From assembly GCA_009921245.1 (NCBI GenBank), contig RFXW01000005.1, positions 1-34,962 on the forward strand: DNA of 34,962 nt. The letters run 5' to 3'. Source of the DNA: Candidatus Fonsibacter lacus (lineage in GTDB: Bacteria > Pseudomonadota > Gammaproteobacteria > Burkholderiales > Burkholderiaceae_C). Position 1 is the first letter of the stretch; each line of letters begins with the position of its first letter. This document shows, one piece after another, positions 1-7,165 of the stretch. The notes below the pieces were generated by a model. It did no database searches. It was not told where the DNA came from and saw nothing but the letters and a program-made list of their open reading frames with translations. The position numbers and the translations under genes are program-made.

Positions 1-340
1 CACCCCAATAGCCACTGCCGGTGGGCGCCACCCGCTGCAGGTGGCTGCCAGCGGCCAAAGGTTCGGCCTCAAGCGTTGGCGAGTTGGCCCATTCGGGCGT
101 GGGAGCACCTTCTAAGGGATCAAGGTTGCTGCCATCCACCGGATCATTGATTCGATCAAGTTCAGGTGCTTGTGCGGGCTCCGCACCCACGTCGGTTTGC
201 AAAACCGGCATAACGGCGTGTACCCAAGCATCAAAAGGATGCTGACACACGCCACAGCGCGCCCAGCCCTGGGTGGCCGAAAGCGCCTGCGGTGTAAAGC
301 GCAAGGTGGCGTGGCAGGCTGGGCACTGGGTGGTGAGCAT
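1..340 (-). CDS. Zinc-ribbon DUF3426-type protein, N-terminal part (cut by window edge)
   Basis: The reading frame opens with ATG at 340 and stays open to position 1, so only the first 113 residues are seen and the stop codon lies outside the window. The N-terminus MLTTQCPACH carries a CxxC pair (Cys6, Cys9), and a second pair, CGVC, sits at Cys29 and Cys32. This is the small zinc ribbon of the MJ0042/DUF3426 family. The residues after about 35 are acidic and low in complexity, as usual for the linker before a membrane segment and the DUF3426 domain in this family. It starts 21 nt after the prmA stop, with AGAGG upstream, so it is probably the last gene of the accB-accC-prmA transcript. The cellular role of the family is not known to me. 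The identification rests on the zinc ribbon and the gene order. Confidence 0.8.
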   Translation of the reverse strand, partial: MLTTQCPACHATLRFTPQALSATQGWARCGVCQHPFDAWVHAVMPVLQTDVGAEPAQAPELDRINDPVDGSNLDPLEGAPTPEWANSPTLEAEPLAAGSHLQRVAPTGSGYWG

Positions 341-361
341 GGCGGGACTGGACCTCTTGGC

Positions 362-1267
362 TTAATCGGCAACAACAGCGGCGCGTTGCGCCGTCATCAA
401 CGCCCACCCCTCGTTGGTCTGGCTTACCGAAAGCGTCAGCCAAGGTGCGTAGGCGGCTGTGAGTTGTTGGGTTTGTCGCGTCAATATACCCGCCAACACC
501 AACCATCCGCCAGGGGCCACGTGCTGGCTCAGCAGCGGCGCCAAAACCTGCAAGGGGGTGGCCAGAATATTGGCCAAGACCACTTGATAGGTGCCGCTGG
601 CACGGTCAGGGGCCCCGACCTGGCCCAGGGTGACGTGGTTGTTGTGGGCGTTGTCTAGGCTGGCGCGCCAGGCGTCGGGGTCGATGTCGACGGCGTCAAC
701 CTCTGCGGCGCCCAAGCGCGCCGCGGCCACCGCCAAAATGCCCGAACCACAACCGTAGTCCAACACGCGCGCGCCTTGTAAGTCGTGCTTCACCAACCAG
801 CGCAAACACATGAGGGTGGTGGGGTGTGAGCCGGTGCCAAAGGCCAGCCCTGGGTCCAGCCTAAGCACCATGCGCGCGGCAGGGGGTGGCTGGTGCCAGC
901 TGGGCACCACAAAGCAGTCGTCGGTGATCGACACCGGGGCGAATTGGGCTTGGGTTGCCCGCACCCAGTCTTGTTCCTGCAACGGCTTGGGCGCCTGCAC
1001 CGACTTGACACCACCAAGTTCAGGGTGCTGCGCCACCAAGGCCGCGGCCTGTTGCGCCAGTTCGACCGAATCAAACAAGGCCTGCACCCGAGACAAGGGC
1101 CAGCCCTGAGCCAGCAACGGCGTATCGGGCTCGCCAAATAAGGCATGGTCGTGATCGTCCTCGGGCTGCGCATCCAACACCGAGACGCTGAGCGCTTGGG
1201 CTTGCTCCAGCAACGCCTCGAGGGTCACAAGGTCGGTTTCGGTGGCCAACCACTCCAGCTCAATCAT
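362..1267 (-). CDS. prmA: Ribosomal protein L11 methyltransferase
   Basis: PrmA trimethylates ribosomal protein L11 with S-adenosylmethionine. I chose the ATG at 1267, giving [10 protein letters not shown] and 301 residues, close to the usual family length of about 295. The frame extends further upstream, but only through accC coding sequence. The N-terminal part is the L11-recognition domain. The Rossmann methyltransferase domain follows with [15 protein letters not shown], then motif [21 protein letters not shown] at about residue 165, and [14 protein letters not shown] near residue 230, which matches the family's catalytic-domain loop. The start overlaps the end of accC by 8 bp, which suggests translational coupling. 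The association of prmA with accBC is common in proteobacteria. Confidence 0.95.
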   Translation of the reverse strand: MIELEWLATETDLVTLEALLEQAQALSVSVLDAQPEDDHDHALFGEPDTPLLAQGWPLSRVQALFDSVELAQQAAALVAQHPELGGVKSVQAPKPLQEQDWVRATQAQFAPVSITDDCFVVPSWHQPPPAARMVLRLDPGLAFGTGSHPTTLMCLRWLVKHDLQGARVLDYGCGSGILAVAAARLGAAEVDAVDIDPDAWRASLDNAHNNHVTLGQVGAPDRASGTYQVVLANILATPLQVLAPLLSQHVAPGGWLVLAGILTRQTQQLTAAYAPWLTLSVSQTNEGWALMTAQRAAVVAD

Positions 1268-2618
1268 GGCCGTGAGGGTGTTGCTGCAGCCAGTGCTCGA
1301 GATAATGGATATTGGTTCCGCCCGAGGCAAATTCAGCGTCAACCATGAGCTGGCGGTGCAGCGGGATGTTGGTTTTGATGCCCTCAACCACGGTTTCGGC
1401 CAGCGCGGTGCGCATGCGCGCCATGGCCTGGGCGCGGGTATCGCCGTGCACAATGAGTTTGCCAATCATGCTGTCGTAGTGTGGCGGCACCACATACTGG
1501 TGATAAACGTGCGAGTCCACGCGTACCCCCGGCCCACCCGAGGTGTGCCAGCCGGTGATACGCCCTGGTGACGGCATGAAATTGAATGGGTCTTCGGCGT
1601 TGATGCGGCACTCAATGGCGTGGCCTCGCAGCTCAATTTGGCGCTGGGCAAAGGGCAGCTTTTCACCTGCGGCCACTGCAATTTGCTGGCGTACGATGTC
1701 AATGCCCGTCACCATCTCGGTGACGGGGTGCTCGACCTGCACCCGGGTGTTCATTTCAATAAAGTAAAACTCGCCGTTTTCGTACAAAAACTCAAACGTG
1801 CCCGCGCCGCGGTACTGAATTTTTTTGCACGCCGCCACACAGCGTGCGCCGATTTTTTCAACCAGCTTGCGCGACAGGCCAGGGGCTGGCGCCTCTTCAA
1901 TGATTTTTTGGTGACGCCGTTGCATGGAGCAGTCACGCTCGCCCAAATAAACCGCTTGGCCGTGCTGATCGGCAAGCACCTGGATTTCAATGTGCCGCGG
2001 ATTTTCAAGAAACTTTTCTAGGTACACCGCTGGGTTACCAAAGGCCGTGGCCGCCTCTGAACGCGTGGTTTGCACAGCGTTAAGCAACGCCGCTTCGGTG
2101 TGTACCACCCGCATGCCGCGCCCGCCACCGCCGCCGGCGGCTTTGATGATCACCGGGTAACCCACGCTTTTGGCCAGTTGCTTGATTTTGCTCGGGTCGT
2201 CGGGCAAGGCCCCCTCGGAGCCCGGCACCGTGGGCACACCCGCGCGAATCATGGCTTGTTTGGCCGAGACCTTGTCGCCCATGAGTCGAATCGACTCCGC
2301 CGTGGGGCCAATAAAGACGAAGCCACTGGACTCCACCCGTTCGGCAAAGTCGGCGTTTTCGCTTAAGAAGCCATACCCTGGGTGAATCGCCTCGGCGTCG
2401 GTGACCTCGGCAGCGGCGATGAGGGCAGGCATGTTCAGGTAGCTTTGGGCGGGCGCTGCGGGGCCTATGCATACCGCCTCGTCAGCCAGTTTGATGTACT
2501 TCGCGTCGCGGTCGGCTTCGGAATACACCATGACCGCCTGCACACCAAGTTCGCGGCAGGCGCGTTGTATGCGCAGGGCAATCTCGCCCCGGTTCGCGAT
2601 GAGGATTTTTTTAAACAT
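1260..2618 (-). CDS. accC: Acetyl-CoA carboxylase, biotin carboxylase subunit
   Basis: AccC carboxylates the biotin on AccB using ATP and bicarbonate, the first half-reaction of malonyl-CoA synthesis for fatty acids. The start is the ATG at 2618, giving [14 protein letters not shown], the typical N-terminus, and a protein of 452 residues against about 449 in E. coli. Visible motifs are the biotin carboxylase N-terminal domain, the glycine-rich ATP-grasp loop [13 protein letters not shown] at residues 159-171, and the catalytic stretch [14 protein letters not shown] near residue 290. The gene begins 5 nt after the accB stop and its end overlaps prmA. The carboxyltransferase subunits AccA and AccD are not in this window, as is normal in proteobacteria. 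Confidence 0.98.
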   Translation of the reverse strand: MFKKILIANRGEIALRIQRACRELGVQAVMVYSEADRDAKYIKLADEAVCIGPAAPAQSYLNMPALIAAAEVTDAEAIHPGYGFLSENADFAERVESSGFVFIGPTAESIRLMGDKVSAKQAMIRAGVPTVPGSEGALPDDPSKIKQLAKSVGYPVIIKAAGGGGGRGMRVVHTEAALLNAVQTTRSEAATAFGNPAVYLEKFLENPRHIEIQVLADQHGQAVYLGERDCSMQRRHQKIIEEAPAPGLSRKLVEKIGARCVAACKKIQYRGAGTFEFLYENGEFYFIEMNTRVQVEHPVTEMVTGIDIVRQQIAVAAGEKLPFAQRQIELRGHAIECRINAEDPFNFMPSPGRITGWHTSGGPGVRVDSHVYHQYVVPPHYDSMIGKLIVHGDTRAQAMARMRTALAETVVEGIKTNIPLHRQLMVDAEFASGGTNIHYLEHWLQQHPHGHD

Positions 2619-2623
2619 GGGGC

Positions 2624-3076
2624 TTACTCGATGACAAACAACGGCTGACCGTATTCCACGGCTTGGCCGTCGTTGGCAAGCACCGCTTTGATCACACCCG
2701 ATTGATCGGCTTCGATTTCGTTGAGAATTTTCATGGCCTCGATGATGCACAGCCGGTCGCCCTGCTGCACGGTGCTGCCCACATCTACGAAAGGCTTGGC
2801 CCCTGGACTGGCGGCCCGGTAAAAGGTGCCCACCATGGGTGAGGTGATACGGTGGCCAACGTCCTCGGCGGGCTCGGGTGCCGCAGGTGCCGGCGCGGGT
2901 GCAGCCGGCGCGGCCGGTGCCGCCACCACCACGGGTGCGGCCGCCACAGCAGCCGGGGCGGCCGCCGCCACGCCTTTGACAATGCGCACCGTGCCCTCGG
3001 ATTCGGCGATTTCTAATTCGGAAATATTGGATTCGGAGACCAAGTCGATCAGGGTCTTAAGTTTGCGTAAATCCAC
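2624..3076 (-). CDS. accB: Acetyl-CoA carboxylase, biotin carboxyl carrier protein
   Basis: AccB carries the biotin that shuttles carboxyl groups between AccC and the carboxyltransferase. The start is a GTG at 3076 giving (M)[16 protein letters not shown], which matches the family N-terminus. A GAGG ribosome-binding site at 3083-3086 lies 6 nt upstream, whereas the in-frame extension upstream has no such support. The product is 150 residues: an N-terminal segment (1-35), a flexible Ala/Pro linker (37-70) and the C-terminal biotinyl domain. The biotin attachment site is [14 protein letters not shown] with the acceptor lysine at 116. The gene sits 5 nt before accC. Confidence 0.97.
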   Translation of the reverse strand: MDLRKLKTLIDLVSESNISELEIAESEGTVRIVKGVAAAAPAAVAAAPVVVAAPAAPAAPAPAPAAPEPAEDVGHRITSPMVGTFYRAASPGAKPFVDVGSTVQQGDRLCIIEAMKILNEIEADQSGVIKAVLANDGQAVEYGQPLFVIE

Positions 3077-3224
3077 CGAAAACCTCGCATTTGTCGTTAT
3101 CAATGGCTTTAGTGTAGCCGATGCCAGCCGATGCCGCTTTTTGGTGCATGGCACTCAGGTCTGCGAGTTAGGCGAACTTTTTGATTTTTAGCGCAAGAAA
3201 GAAAAATATAAGTGGGTTTTGGCT
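3077..3224 (-). promoter_or_regulatory. Region upstream of accB with a candidate -10 and a 10-bp tandem repeat
   Basis: These 148 nt separate the tlpA-like stop from accB. On the minus strand a TACACT hexamer (3111-3116) is a possible -10 element, which would give a leader of roughly 28 nt before the accB GTG. No good -35 hexamer is visible. A perfect 10-bp tandem duplication (AGCCGATGCC twice on the plus strand, 3116-3135) fills the spacer just upstream of the -10. Just after the tlpA-like gene there is a pyrimidine-rich tract but no hairpin. No aroQ gene or recognisable remnant is present here, although aroQ often precedes accB in proteobacteria. Confidence 0.4.
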
Positions 3225-3743
3225 TTACGCGCTGGGGTTCCAACGCTGCAGATCCGCTTCGTCGAGTTTGCCCAGTTTGCGGTGCGCCACCCGGCCCTGG
3301 GCATCGAACTGCACGCTGAACGGCAAGCCACCGGCCCGATTGCCCAAGTCGCGGGCGGTGTCGGTGCCACCGAGCGCCGCCACCACCACCGGCATGCGCA
3401 GCGGTTGGCGTTGCAAAAAGCTGGTGACCGACGAAGCCCTGTCGATGGCAACAGCCAGCATGGGCCAGCGACCGTTGGCCTTGGCGTAGGCTGCGTCCAG
3501 CAGCGGCAACTCTTCCACACAAGGCGGGCACCAGGTGGCCCAAAAATTCACCAACAACGGTTGGCCACGCCATTGGCCAAGCGCCACCGGCTGCCCCGTT
3601 AAGTCGGGCCAGTTTTGCTGCCAAAAGGCTCGCTCGGCAGGCTCCAACACCGGGCCCAGTGCGTACCGCTGCCAGCCAACGGCCGCGCCCACCAGCCCAG
3701 CCAGTGCGCCACCCCCCCACAGCAAAGCGCGGCGGCGGCTCAT
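3225..3743 (-). CDS. TlpA-like thioredoxin-fold thiol-disulfide protein, exported
   Basis: The 172-residue protein has a thioredoxin fold of the TlpA/ResA class. The active site WATWCPPC is clear, with cysteines at 72 and 75, preceded by QPLLVNFW and followed by VEELPLLDAAY. The N-terminus MSRRRALLWGGGALAGLVGAAVG is a basic stretch followed by a hydrophobic segment. The protein is therefore exported or membrane-anchored and should act on periplasmic thiols. The double-arginine start resembles a Tat signal, but I cannot separate Tat from Sec by eye. Its ATG overlaps the stop of the upstream gene as ATGA (3740-3743), so the two are probably coupled. The substrate (cytochrome c maturation or another thiol protein) cannot be told from the sequence. 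Confidence 0.85.
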   Translation of the reverse strand: MSRRRALLWGGGALAGLVGAAVGWQRYALGPVLEPAERAFWQQNWPDLTGQPVALGQWRGQPLLVNFWATWCPPCVEELPLLDAAYAKANGRWPMLAVAIDRASSVTSFLQRQPLRMPVVVAALGGTDTARDLGNRAGGLPFSVQFDAQGRVAHRKLGKLDEADLQRWNPSA

Positions 3744-4348
3744 GGCTGCGCAGCCCCCGCCAGGGCACCGTCCAATCGCTGGCGCAAGGCGTCAATTGAG
3801 CCGCGCGCCGGTCCTTCTTGATTACGCCCGCGCAGCGCACCACGCAGCGCATCGTGCAGGTTAACGATGAAGTGCACCGCCGTGGGTTGCAACGCCTGCG
3901 GCAAGGTGTCATACACGGTGAGCACCGGCACCTCGGGTTGCCGCAAACCCACCCCTTGGCTGCCCTGAAAGCGATGACCGGCGTTGAGCAAAGTGATTTC
4001 GGGAGCTTTGGGGTCGTCGCTGAACAGCTGCACGTAAATGTCGTGCTTGTCGGTGGCGGTGCCGTCCCAGGCCGCACCGGTCAGGTGCGGGGCGTAATCT
4101 TGCATCACCAGCATCCAGCGCAGCGCCAGGTGGCGCAAGCGCTGCAGGGCTTGCGCTTGGCTCTGTGGGCAAAAAATTGCAATGTGCTCGCGCACCGCCC
4201 GCAACAGGGTGTCGTGCGCCGGCAGAGGCGTCCGCCCAGGTAAATTGAGGTCGTGCAAGGCTTGGCGTTTGGCGCGCCCGGCCTCCATGCCGTCGTCGAC
4301 CATGCGCCGCGCGGCCGCTGCGGCGATTGCCAGCTCACGATTTTCCAT
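3740..4348 (-). CDS. Conserved-looking cytoplasmic protein of unknown function
   Basis: I do not recognise this 202-residue protein with certainty. The start is the ATG at 4348 (MENRELAIAA), placed 6 nt after a CACAAT hexamer; the frame upstream of it runs into the divergent mpl gene. It has no signal peptide or membrane segment. The N-terminal 60 residues look helical and charged. The middle reads GAAWDGTATDKHDIYVQLF, followed by DDPKAPEITLLNAG. The G-T-A...D-I-x-V pattern is faintly like a nucleotidyltransferase fold, but this is a guess. The gene is coupled to the tlpA-like gene by ATGA and divergent from mpl across 49 nt. Codon use matches its neighbours, so it is very likely a real gene. 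Confidence 0.75.
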   Translation of the reverse strand: MENRELAIAAAAARRMVDDGMEAGRAKRQALHDLNLPGRTPLPAHDTLLRAVREHIAIFCPQSQAQALQRLRHLALRWMLVMQDYAPHLTGAAWDGTATDKHDIYVQLFSDDPKAPEITLLNAGHRFQGSQGVGLRQPEVPVLTVYDTLPQALQPTAVHFIVNLHDALRGALRGRNQEGPARGSIDALRQRLDGALAGAAQP

Positions 4349-4397
4349 GGCTTGATTGTGCCGCAACGCCGTCAACCCCAACCCTACAATGGTTGCC
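4349..4397. promoter_or_regulatory. 49-nt divergent promoter region between the unknown gene and mpl
   Basis: Toward mpl (plus strand) TACAAT lies at 4385-4390, leaving only 7 nt before the ATG at 4398. Toward the unknown gene (minus strand) CACAAT lies at 4355-4360, leaving 6 nt before the ATG at 4348. If these are -10 elements, transcription starts at or next to both start codons and the mRNAs are leaderless. No convincing -35 hexamer at 17 nt and no Shine-Dalgarno sequence was found in either direction. The hexamers and spacing are seen directly; promoter function is inferred. Confidence 0.5.
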
Positions 4398-5816
4398 ATG
4401 CACTTGCATATTTTGGGCATTGGCGGCACCTTCATGGGTGGCTTGGCGGCTTTGGCGCGCGAGGCCGGCCATCGTGTCACCGGTTGCGACGCCGGCGTTT
4501 ACCCCCCCATGAGTACGCAACTTGAGCGGCTTGGTATCACGCTGCACGAGGGCTACGGTATTGAGCAACTGGATGTGGCGCCCGATGTGTTTGTGGTGGG
4601 CAACGTGGTGTCGCGGGCGCGGCTGGCAAACGGCCAGGCCAAGTTCGCGCTGATGGAAGCGGTGCTGGAGCGAGGATTGCCTTACACCAGTGGACCGCAG
4701 TGGCTGGCCGAACATGTTTTACGCGGGCGCCACGTACTGGCCGTGGCCGGCACACACGGCAAAACCACCACCACAGCGATGCTGGCTTGGATTCTGCAAG
4801 CGCATGGGCTTGAGCCGGGCTTTTTAATTGGTGGCGTGCCTGCCAACTTTGAGGTGTCGGCCCGACTGGGGGCGGCTGATGCCCCGTTTGTGATTGAGGC
4901 CGACGAATACGACACGGCTTTTTTTGACAAGCGCAGCAAGTTTTTGCACTACCGCGCGCGCACCGCGGTTTTAAACAATTTGGAATTTGACCACGCCGAC
5001 ATTTTTGATAACTTGGCGGCGATTGAGCGCCAATTTGCTCACTGGCTTCGTTTGATACCCGCCAATGGCCGGGTGGTGGTAGCCGACGGCGAGCCCGCCT
5101 TGCAGCGTGTGCTGGCGCAAGCGCCTTGGTGCCCCACCACCACCTTTGGCCTAGCCACCAGTGACTGGGCCCCCAGCGGCAGCGCACAACACTTTGACGT
5201 GCGGCACCACGGGCAACAGGTGGCCAGCGTGCAGTGGTCGCTCAGTGGCGAGCACAACCAACGCAATGCACTGGCGGCGATCGCCGCGGCCACTGAGGTG
5301 GGCGTGGGCGTGGCACAGGCGGCGCACGCGTTGACGACCTTTGGTGGCGTGGCGCGACGCATGCAAGAGGTGGCGCGGGTGCCGTGGCAGGGCCAAGACA
5401 TGGTGCTTTACGACGACTTTGCGCACCACCCCAGCGCCATGGCCACCACGCTGGACGGGCTACGCCAGGCCCTGGATGCCCAAACCGAAACGCGCGCGGC
5501 ACGCATCGTGGCGGTGTTTGAACCGCGCAGCCACACCATGCAACTGGGCACGCTGCGCGAGCGGCTGCCGCAGGCACTGCGCCACGCCGACCGCGTGTTG
5601 TGCCACACCGCCAACCTGACGTGGGATGCCGCCCAAACACTGCAGCCCTTGGCCGAGCGCACGTATTGCACCGACAGCATCCAAGATGCCGTGGCCACCG
5701 TGCAGCGCTGGTTGCAACCGGGCGACCGGGTGGTGGTGATGAGCAACGGCGGCTTTGGCGGCATTCACGCCCAGCTGGCGCAGGCCATGCGCGACCGGGC
5801 CACCGAACAGGCCTAG
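4398..5816 (+). CDS. mpl: UDP-N-acetylmuramate:L-alanyl-gamma-D-glutamyl-meso-diaminopimelate ligase
   Basis: Mpl attaches the recycled tripeptide L-Ala-gamma-D-Glu-meso-DAP to UDP-MurNAc, returning murein fragments to the precursor pool. The N-terminus MHLHILGIGGTFMGGLAALA is diagnostic: TFMGG replaces the AGMSG of MurC. The Mur ligase ATP loop GTHGKTTTT is at residues 118-126, EADEYDTAFFDKRSKF follows, and YDDFAHHPSA lies in the C-terminal part. The length is 472 residues against 457 in E. coli. I chose the ATG at 4398 because it gives the conserved N-terminus; an ATG three codons upstream (4389) overlaps the TACAAT hexamer. The gene stands alone, divergent from the unknown gene and convergent with aroG. 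Confidence 0.96.
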   Translation: MHLHILGIGGTFMGGLAALAREAGHRVTGCDAGVYPPMSTQLERLGITLHEGYGIEQLDVAPDVFVVGNVVSRARLANGQAKFALMEAVLERGLPYTSGPQWLAEHVLRGRHVLAVAGTHGKTTTTAMLAWILQAHGLEPGFLIGGVPANFEVSARLGAADAPFVIEADEYDTAFFDKRSKFLHYRARTAVLNNLEFDHADIFDNLAAIERQFAHWLRLIPANGRVVVADGEPALQRVLAQAPWCPTTTFGLATSDWAPSGSAQHFDVRHHGQQVASVQWSLSGEHNQRNALAAIAAATEVGVGVAQAAHALTTFGGVARRMQEVARVPWQGQDMVLYDDFAHHPSAMATTLDGLRQALDAQTETRAARIVAVFEPRSHTMQLGTLRERLPQALRHADRVLCHTANLTWDAAQTLQPLAERTYCTDSIQDAVATVQRWLQPGDRVVVMSNGGFGGIHAQLAQAMRDRATEQA

Positions 5817-5850
5817 CGCTTAACGCGAATCAACGAGGCGCTGCAAGCCG

Positions 5851-6981
5851 CTAGGCTTTGCGCCGTGCTCGCACCGCTTGGGCCAGGGTGTTAAGCACCT
5901 CTGCGGAGTCGTCCCACCCTAAGCAAGCGTCGGTGATGCTTTGACCGTAGGCGAGTTGGGCTGGATCGTCTTTGCCTGCGGTGAATTTTTGCGCCCCAGG
6001 CTGCAAGTGGCTCTCCACCATCACGCCAAAGACTTTGCGGTTACCGCTTGCGATTTGTTCGGCCACCGAGGCCGCCACAGTCACCTGGCGTTCGTGTTGT
6101 TTGTTGCTGTTGGCATGGCTTAGGTCGATCATGATGCGCTCGGGCAAGCCTGCGGCCTGCAGCGCCTCGGCGGCGGCTTGTACGCTGGCGGCGTCAAAGT
6201 TGGGCTGCTTGCCACCGCGCAAAATCACGTGGCAGTCTGGGTTGCCTTGGGTGCGCACAATGGCCACCTGTCCGCCCTTGTGCACCGACAAAAAGTGGTG
6301 CGCCCTGCCCGCGGCTTGAATGGCATCGGCGGCAATGCGTAGGTTGCCATCGGTGCCATTTTTAAAGCCAATTGGGGCCGACAGGCCCGAGGCCAATTCT
6401 CTGTGCACCTGGCTTTCGGTGGTGCGTGCGCCAATCGCACCCCACGCAATAAGGTCGCCAATGTACTGAGGTGAAATCACATCCAAAAACTCGCTGCCTG
6501 CGGGCAACCCAAGGCGATTGATTTCGATCAGCAACTGGCGCGCCATGCGCAGACCTTCATCGATACGAAAGCTTTGGTCCAGGTAGGGGTCGTTGATCAG
6601 CCCTTTCCAACCCACCGTGGTGCGTGGCTTTTCAAAGTACACGCGCATGACAATTTCTAAGTCGGCTTGGTGCCGCTGCCGCTCTTGGCGCAAGCGATGC
6701 GCGTACGCCAACGCCGCCGCGGGGTCGTGGATAGAGCAAGGCCCCATGATGACCAACAGACGGTCATCCTGACCTTGCATGATGTGGCGAATGGCACCAC
6801 GGGTTTGCGTGATCAACCCCTCAACCGGCGTGCCCGCGATTGGGAAAAAACGAATCAAGTGTTCGGGTGGTGGCAACACGGTGATGTCCTGTATGCGTTC
6901 GTCGTCGGTTTGGCTGGTTTTTTCAACCGGCGCATACGAGCGGCTAAGGTCGGCGTTGGAGGTGGGTTTGGACTGCTTCAT
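5851..6981 (-). CDS. aroG: 3-deoxy-7-phosphoheptulonate (DAHP) synthase, class I, probably Phe-controlled
   Basis: The enzyme condenses phosphoenolpyruvate and erythrose 4-phosphate, the first step of the shikimate pathway. The 376-residue protein belongs to the AroF/G/H family. It shows IMGPCSIHDPAAA at about residue 79, RVYFEKPRTTVGWKGLINDP near 113, GARTTESQVHRELASGLSAPIGFKNGTDG, and DLSHANSNKQ. It is about 22 residues longer at the N-terminus than E. coli AroG; DDERIQDITVLPPP near residue 26 matches the usual start region. The ATG at 6981 has no clear Shine-Dalgarno. The gene follows a Phe-rich leader ORF and an attenuator-type terminator, so expression probably depends on phenylalanyl-tRNA charging. 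The symbol aroG is chosen over aroF because of the Phe-rich leader; the true feedback specificity is not proven. Confidence 0.93.
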   Translation of the reverse strand: MKQSKPTSNADLSRSYAPVEKTSQTDDERIQDITVLPPPEHLIRFFPIAGTPVEGLITQTRGAIRHIMQGQDDRLLVIMGPCSIHDPAAALAYAHRLRQERQRHQADLEIVMRVYFEKPRTTVGWKGLINDPYLDQSFRIDEGLRMARQLLIEINRLGLPAGSEFLDVISPQYIGDLIAWGAIGARTTESQVHRELASGLSAPIGFKNGTDGNLRIAADAIQAAGRAHHFLSVHKGGQVAIVRTQGNPDCHVILRGGKQPNFDAASVQAAAEALQAAGLPERIMIDLSHANSNKQHERQVTVAASVAEQIASGNRKVFGVMVESHLQPGAQKFTAGKDDPAQLAYGQSITDACLGWDDSAEVLNTLAQAVRARRKA

Positions 6982-7010
6982 GGTGTGGGTTGCTTTTGAA
7001 GTAAGTGCTC

Positions 7011-7038
7011 AAAAAAAAACCGCCGTCTCCGGCGGTTT
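7011..7038 (-). terminator. Attenuator terminator hairpin in the aroG leader
   Basis: Read on the minus strand, the stem arms AAACCGCCG and CGGCGGTTT enclose a GAGA loop and run into nine consecutive T residues (plus-strand A run 7011-7019). This is a textbook intrinsic terminator, but it lies upstream of aroG: the T tract ends about 29 nt before the aroG ATG. The 5' arm can instead pair with CGGCGGT at 7076-7082 inside the leader ORF, so terminator and antiterminator are mutually exclusive. An attenuator is therefore more likely than a terminator for tldD. Confidence 0.85.
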
Positions 7039-7057
7039 GGGGCTTGGGTTGTTTTTC

Positions 7058-7132
7058 TCAGCACGCAAGCTCTGCACCGCCGTTTAGGCTGCAGAAAGCA
7101 AAATAGCCAAAGAAAAACTTATCCGTTTTCAT
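7058..7132 (-). CDS. Phe-rich leader peptide controlling aroG by attenuation
   Basis: A 24-codon ORF runs from ATG at 7132 to TGA at 7058-7060 and begins MKTDKFFFGYFAFCS. Within eight codons (6-13) there are five Phe codons and one Tyr codon, far above chance, followed by an ordinary tail ending GGAELAC. In design it resembles the enterobacterial leader peptides of pheA and pheST. An attenuator terminator begins about 20 nt after its stop. The proposed action is that low Phe-tRNA stalls the ribosome at the Phe run, which frees CGGCGGT (7076-7082) to pair with the terminator's 5' arm and lets transcription continue into aroG. The leader ATG lies 7 nt after a TACATT hexamer. The sequence is directly seen; the mechanism is inferred from known families. 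Confidence 0.82.
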   Translation of the reverse strand: MKTDKFFFGYFAFCSLNGGAELAC

Positions 7133-7139
7133 TAAACCG

Positions 7140-7148
7140 AATGTACCA
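7140..7148 (-). promoter_or_regulatory. Extended -10 promoter candidate for the aroG leader transcript
   Basis: On the minus strand TGG followed by TACATT forms a TGn-type extended -10 element. It sits within the 33 nt between the tldD stop and the leader ATG. No good -35 is seen at 17 nt, as is tolerated by extended -10 promoters. Only 7 nt separate the hexamer from the leader ATG, so the transcript would start at or beside that codon. This is a candidate only. Confidence 0.45.
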
Positions 7149-7165
7149 CAGCCACGCCGCCAAGC

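Noticed and set aside
3109-4077. Open frame of 322 codons on the minus strand overlapping the tlpA-like gene and the unknown gene in another frame
   Set aside because: It covers two better-supported genes, one with a CPPC active site, and its product has no recognisable composition or motif.
7011-7038. Reading the hairpin as the ordinary terminator of tldD
   Set aside because: It lies more than 120 nt past the tldD stop, after a promoter-like element and a Phe-rich ORF that carries a copy of the hairpin arm. An attenuator explains all parts better, although it would also stop tldD transcripts.
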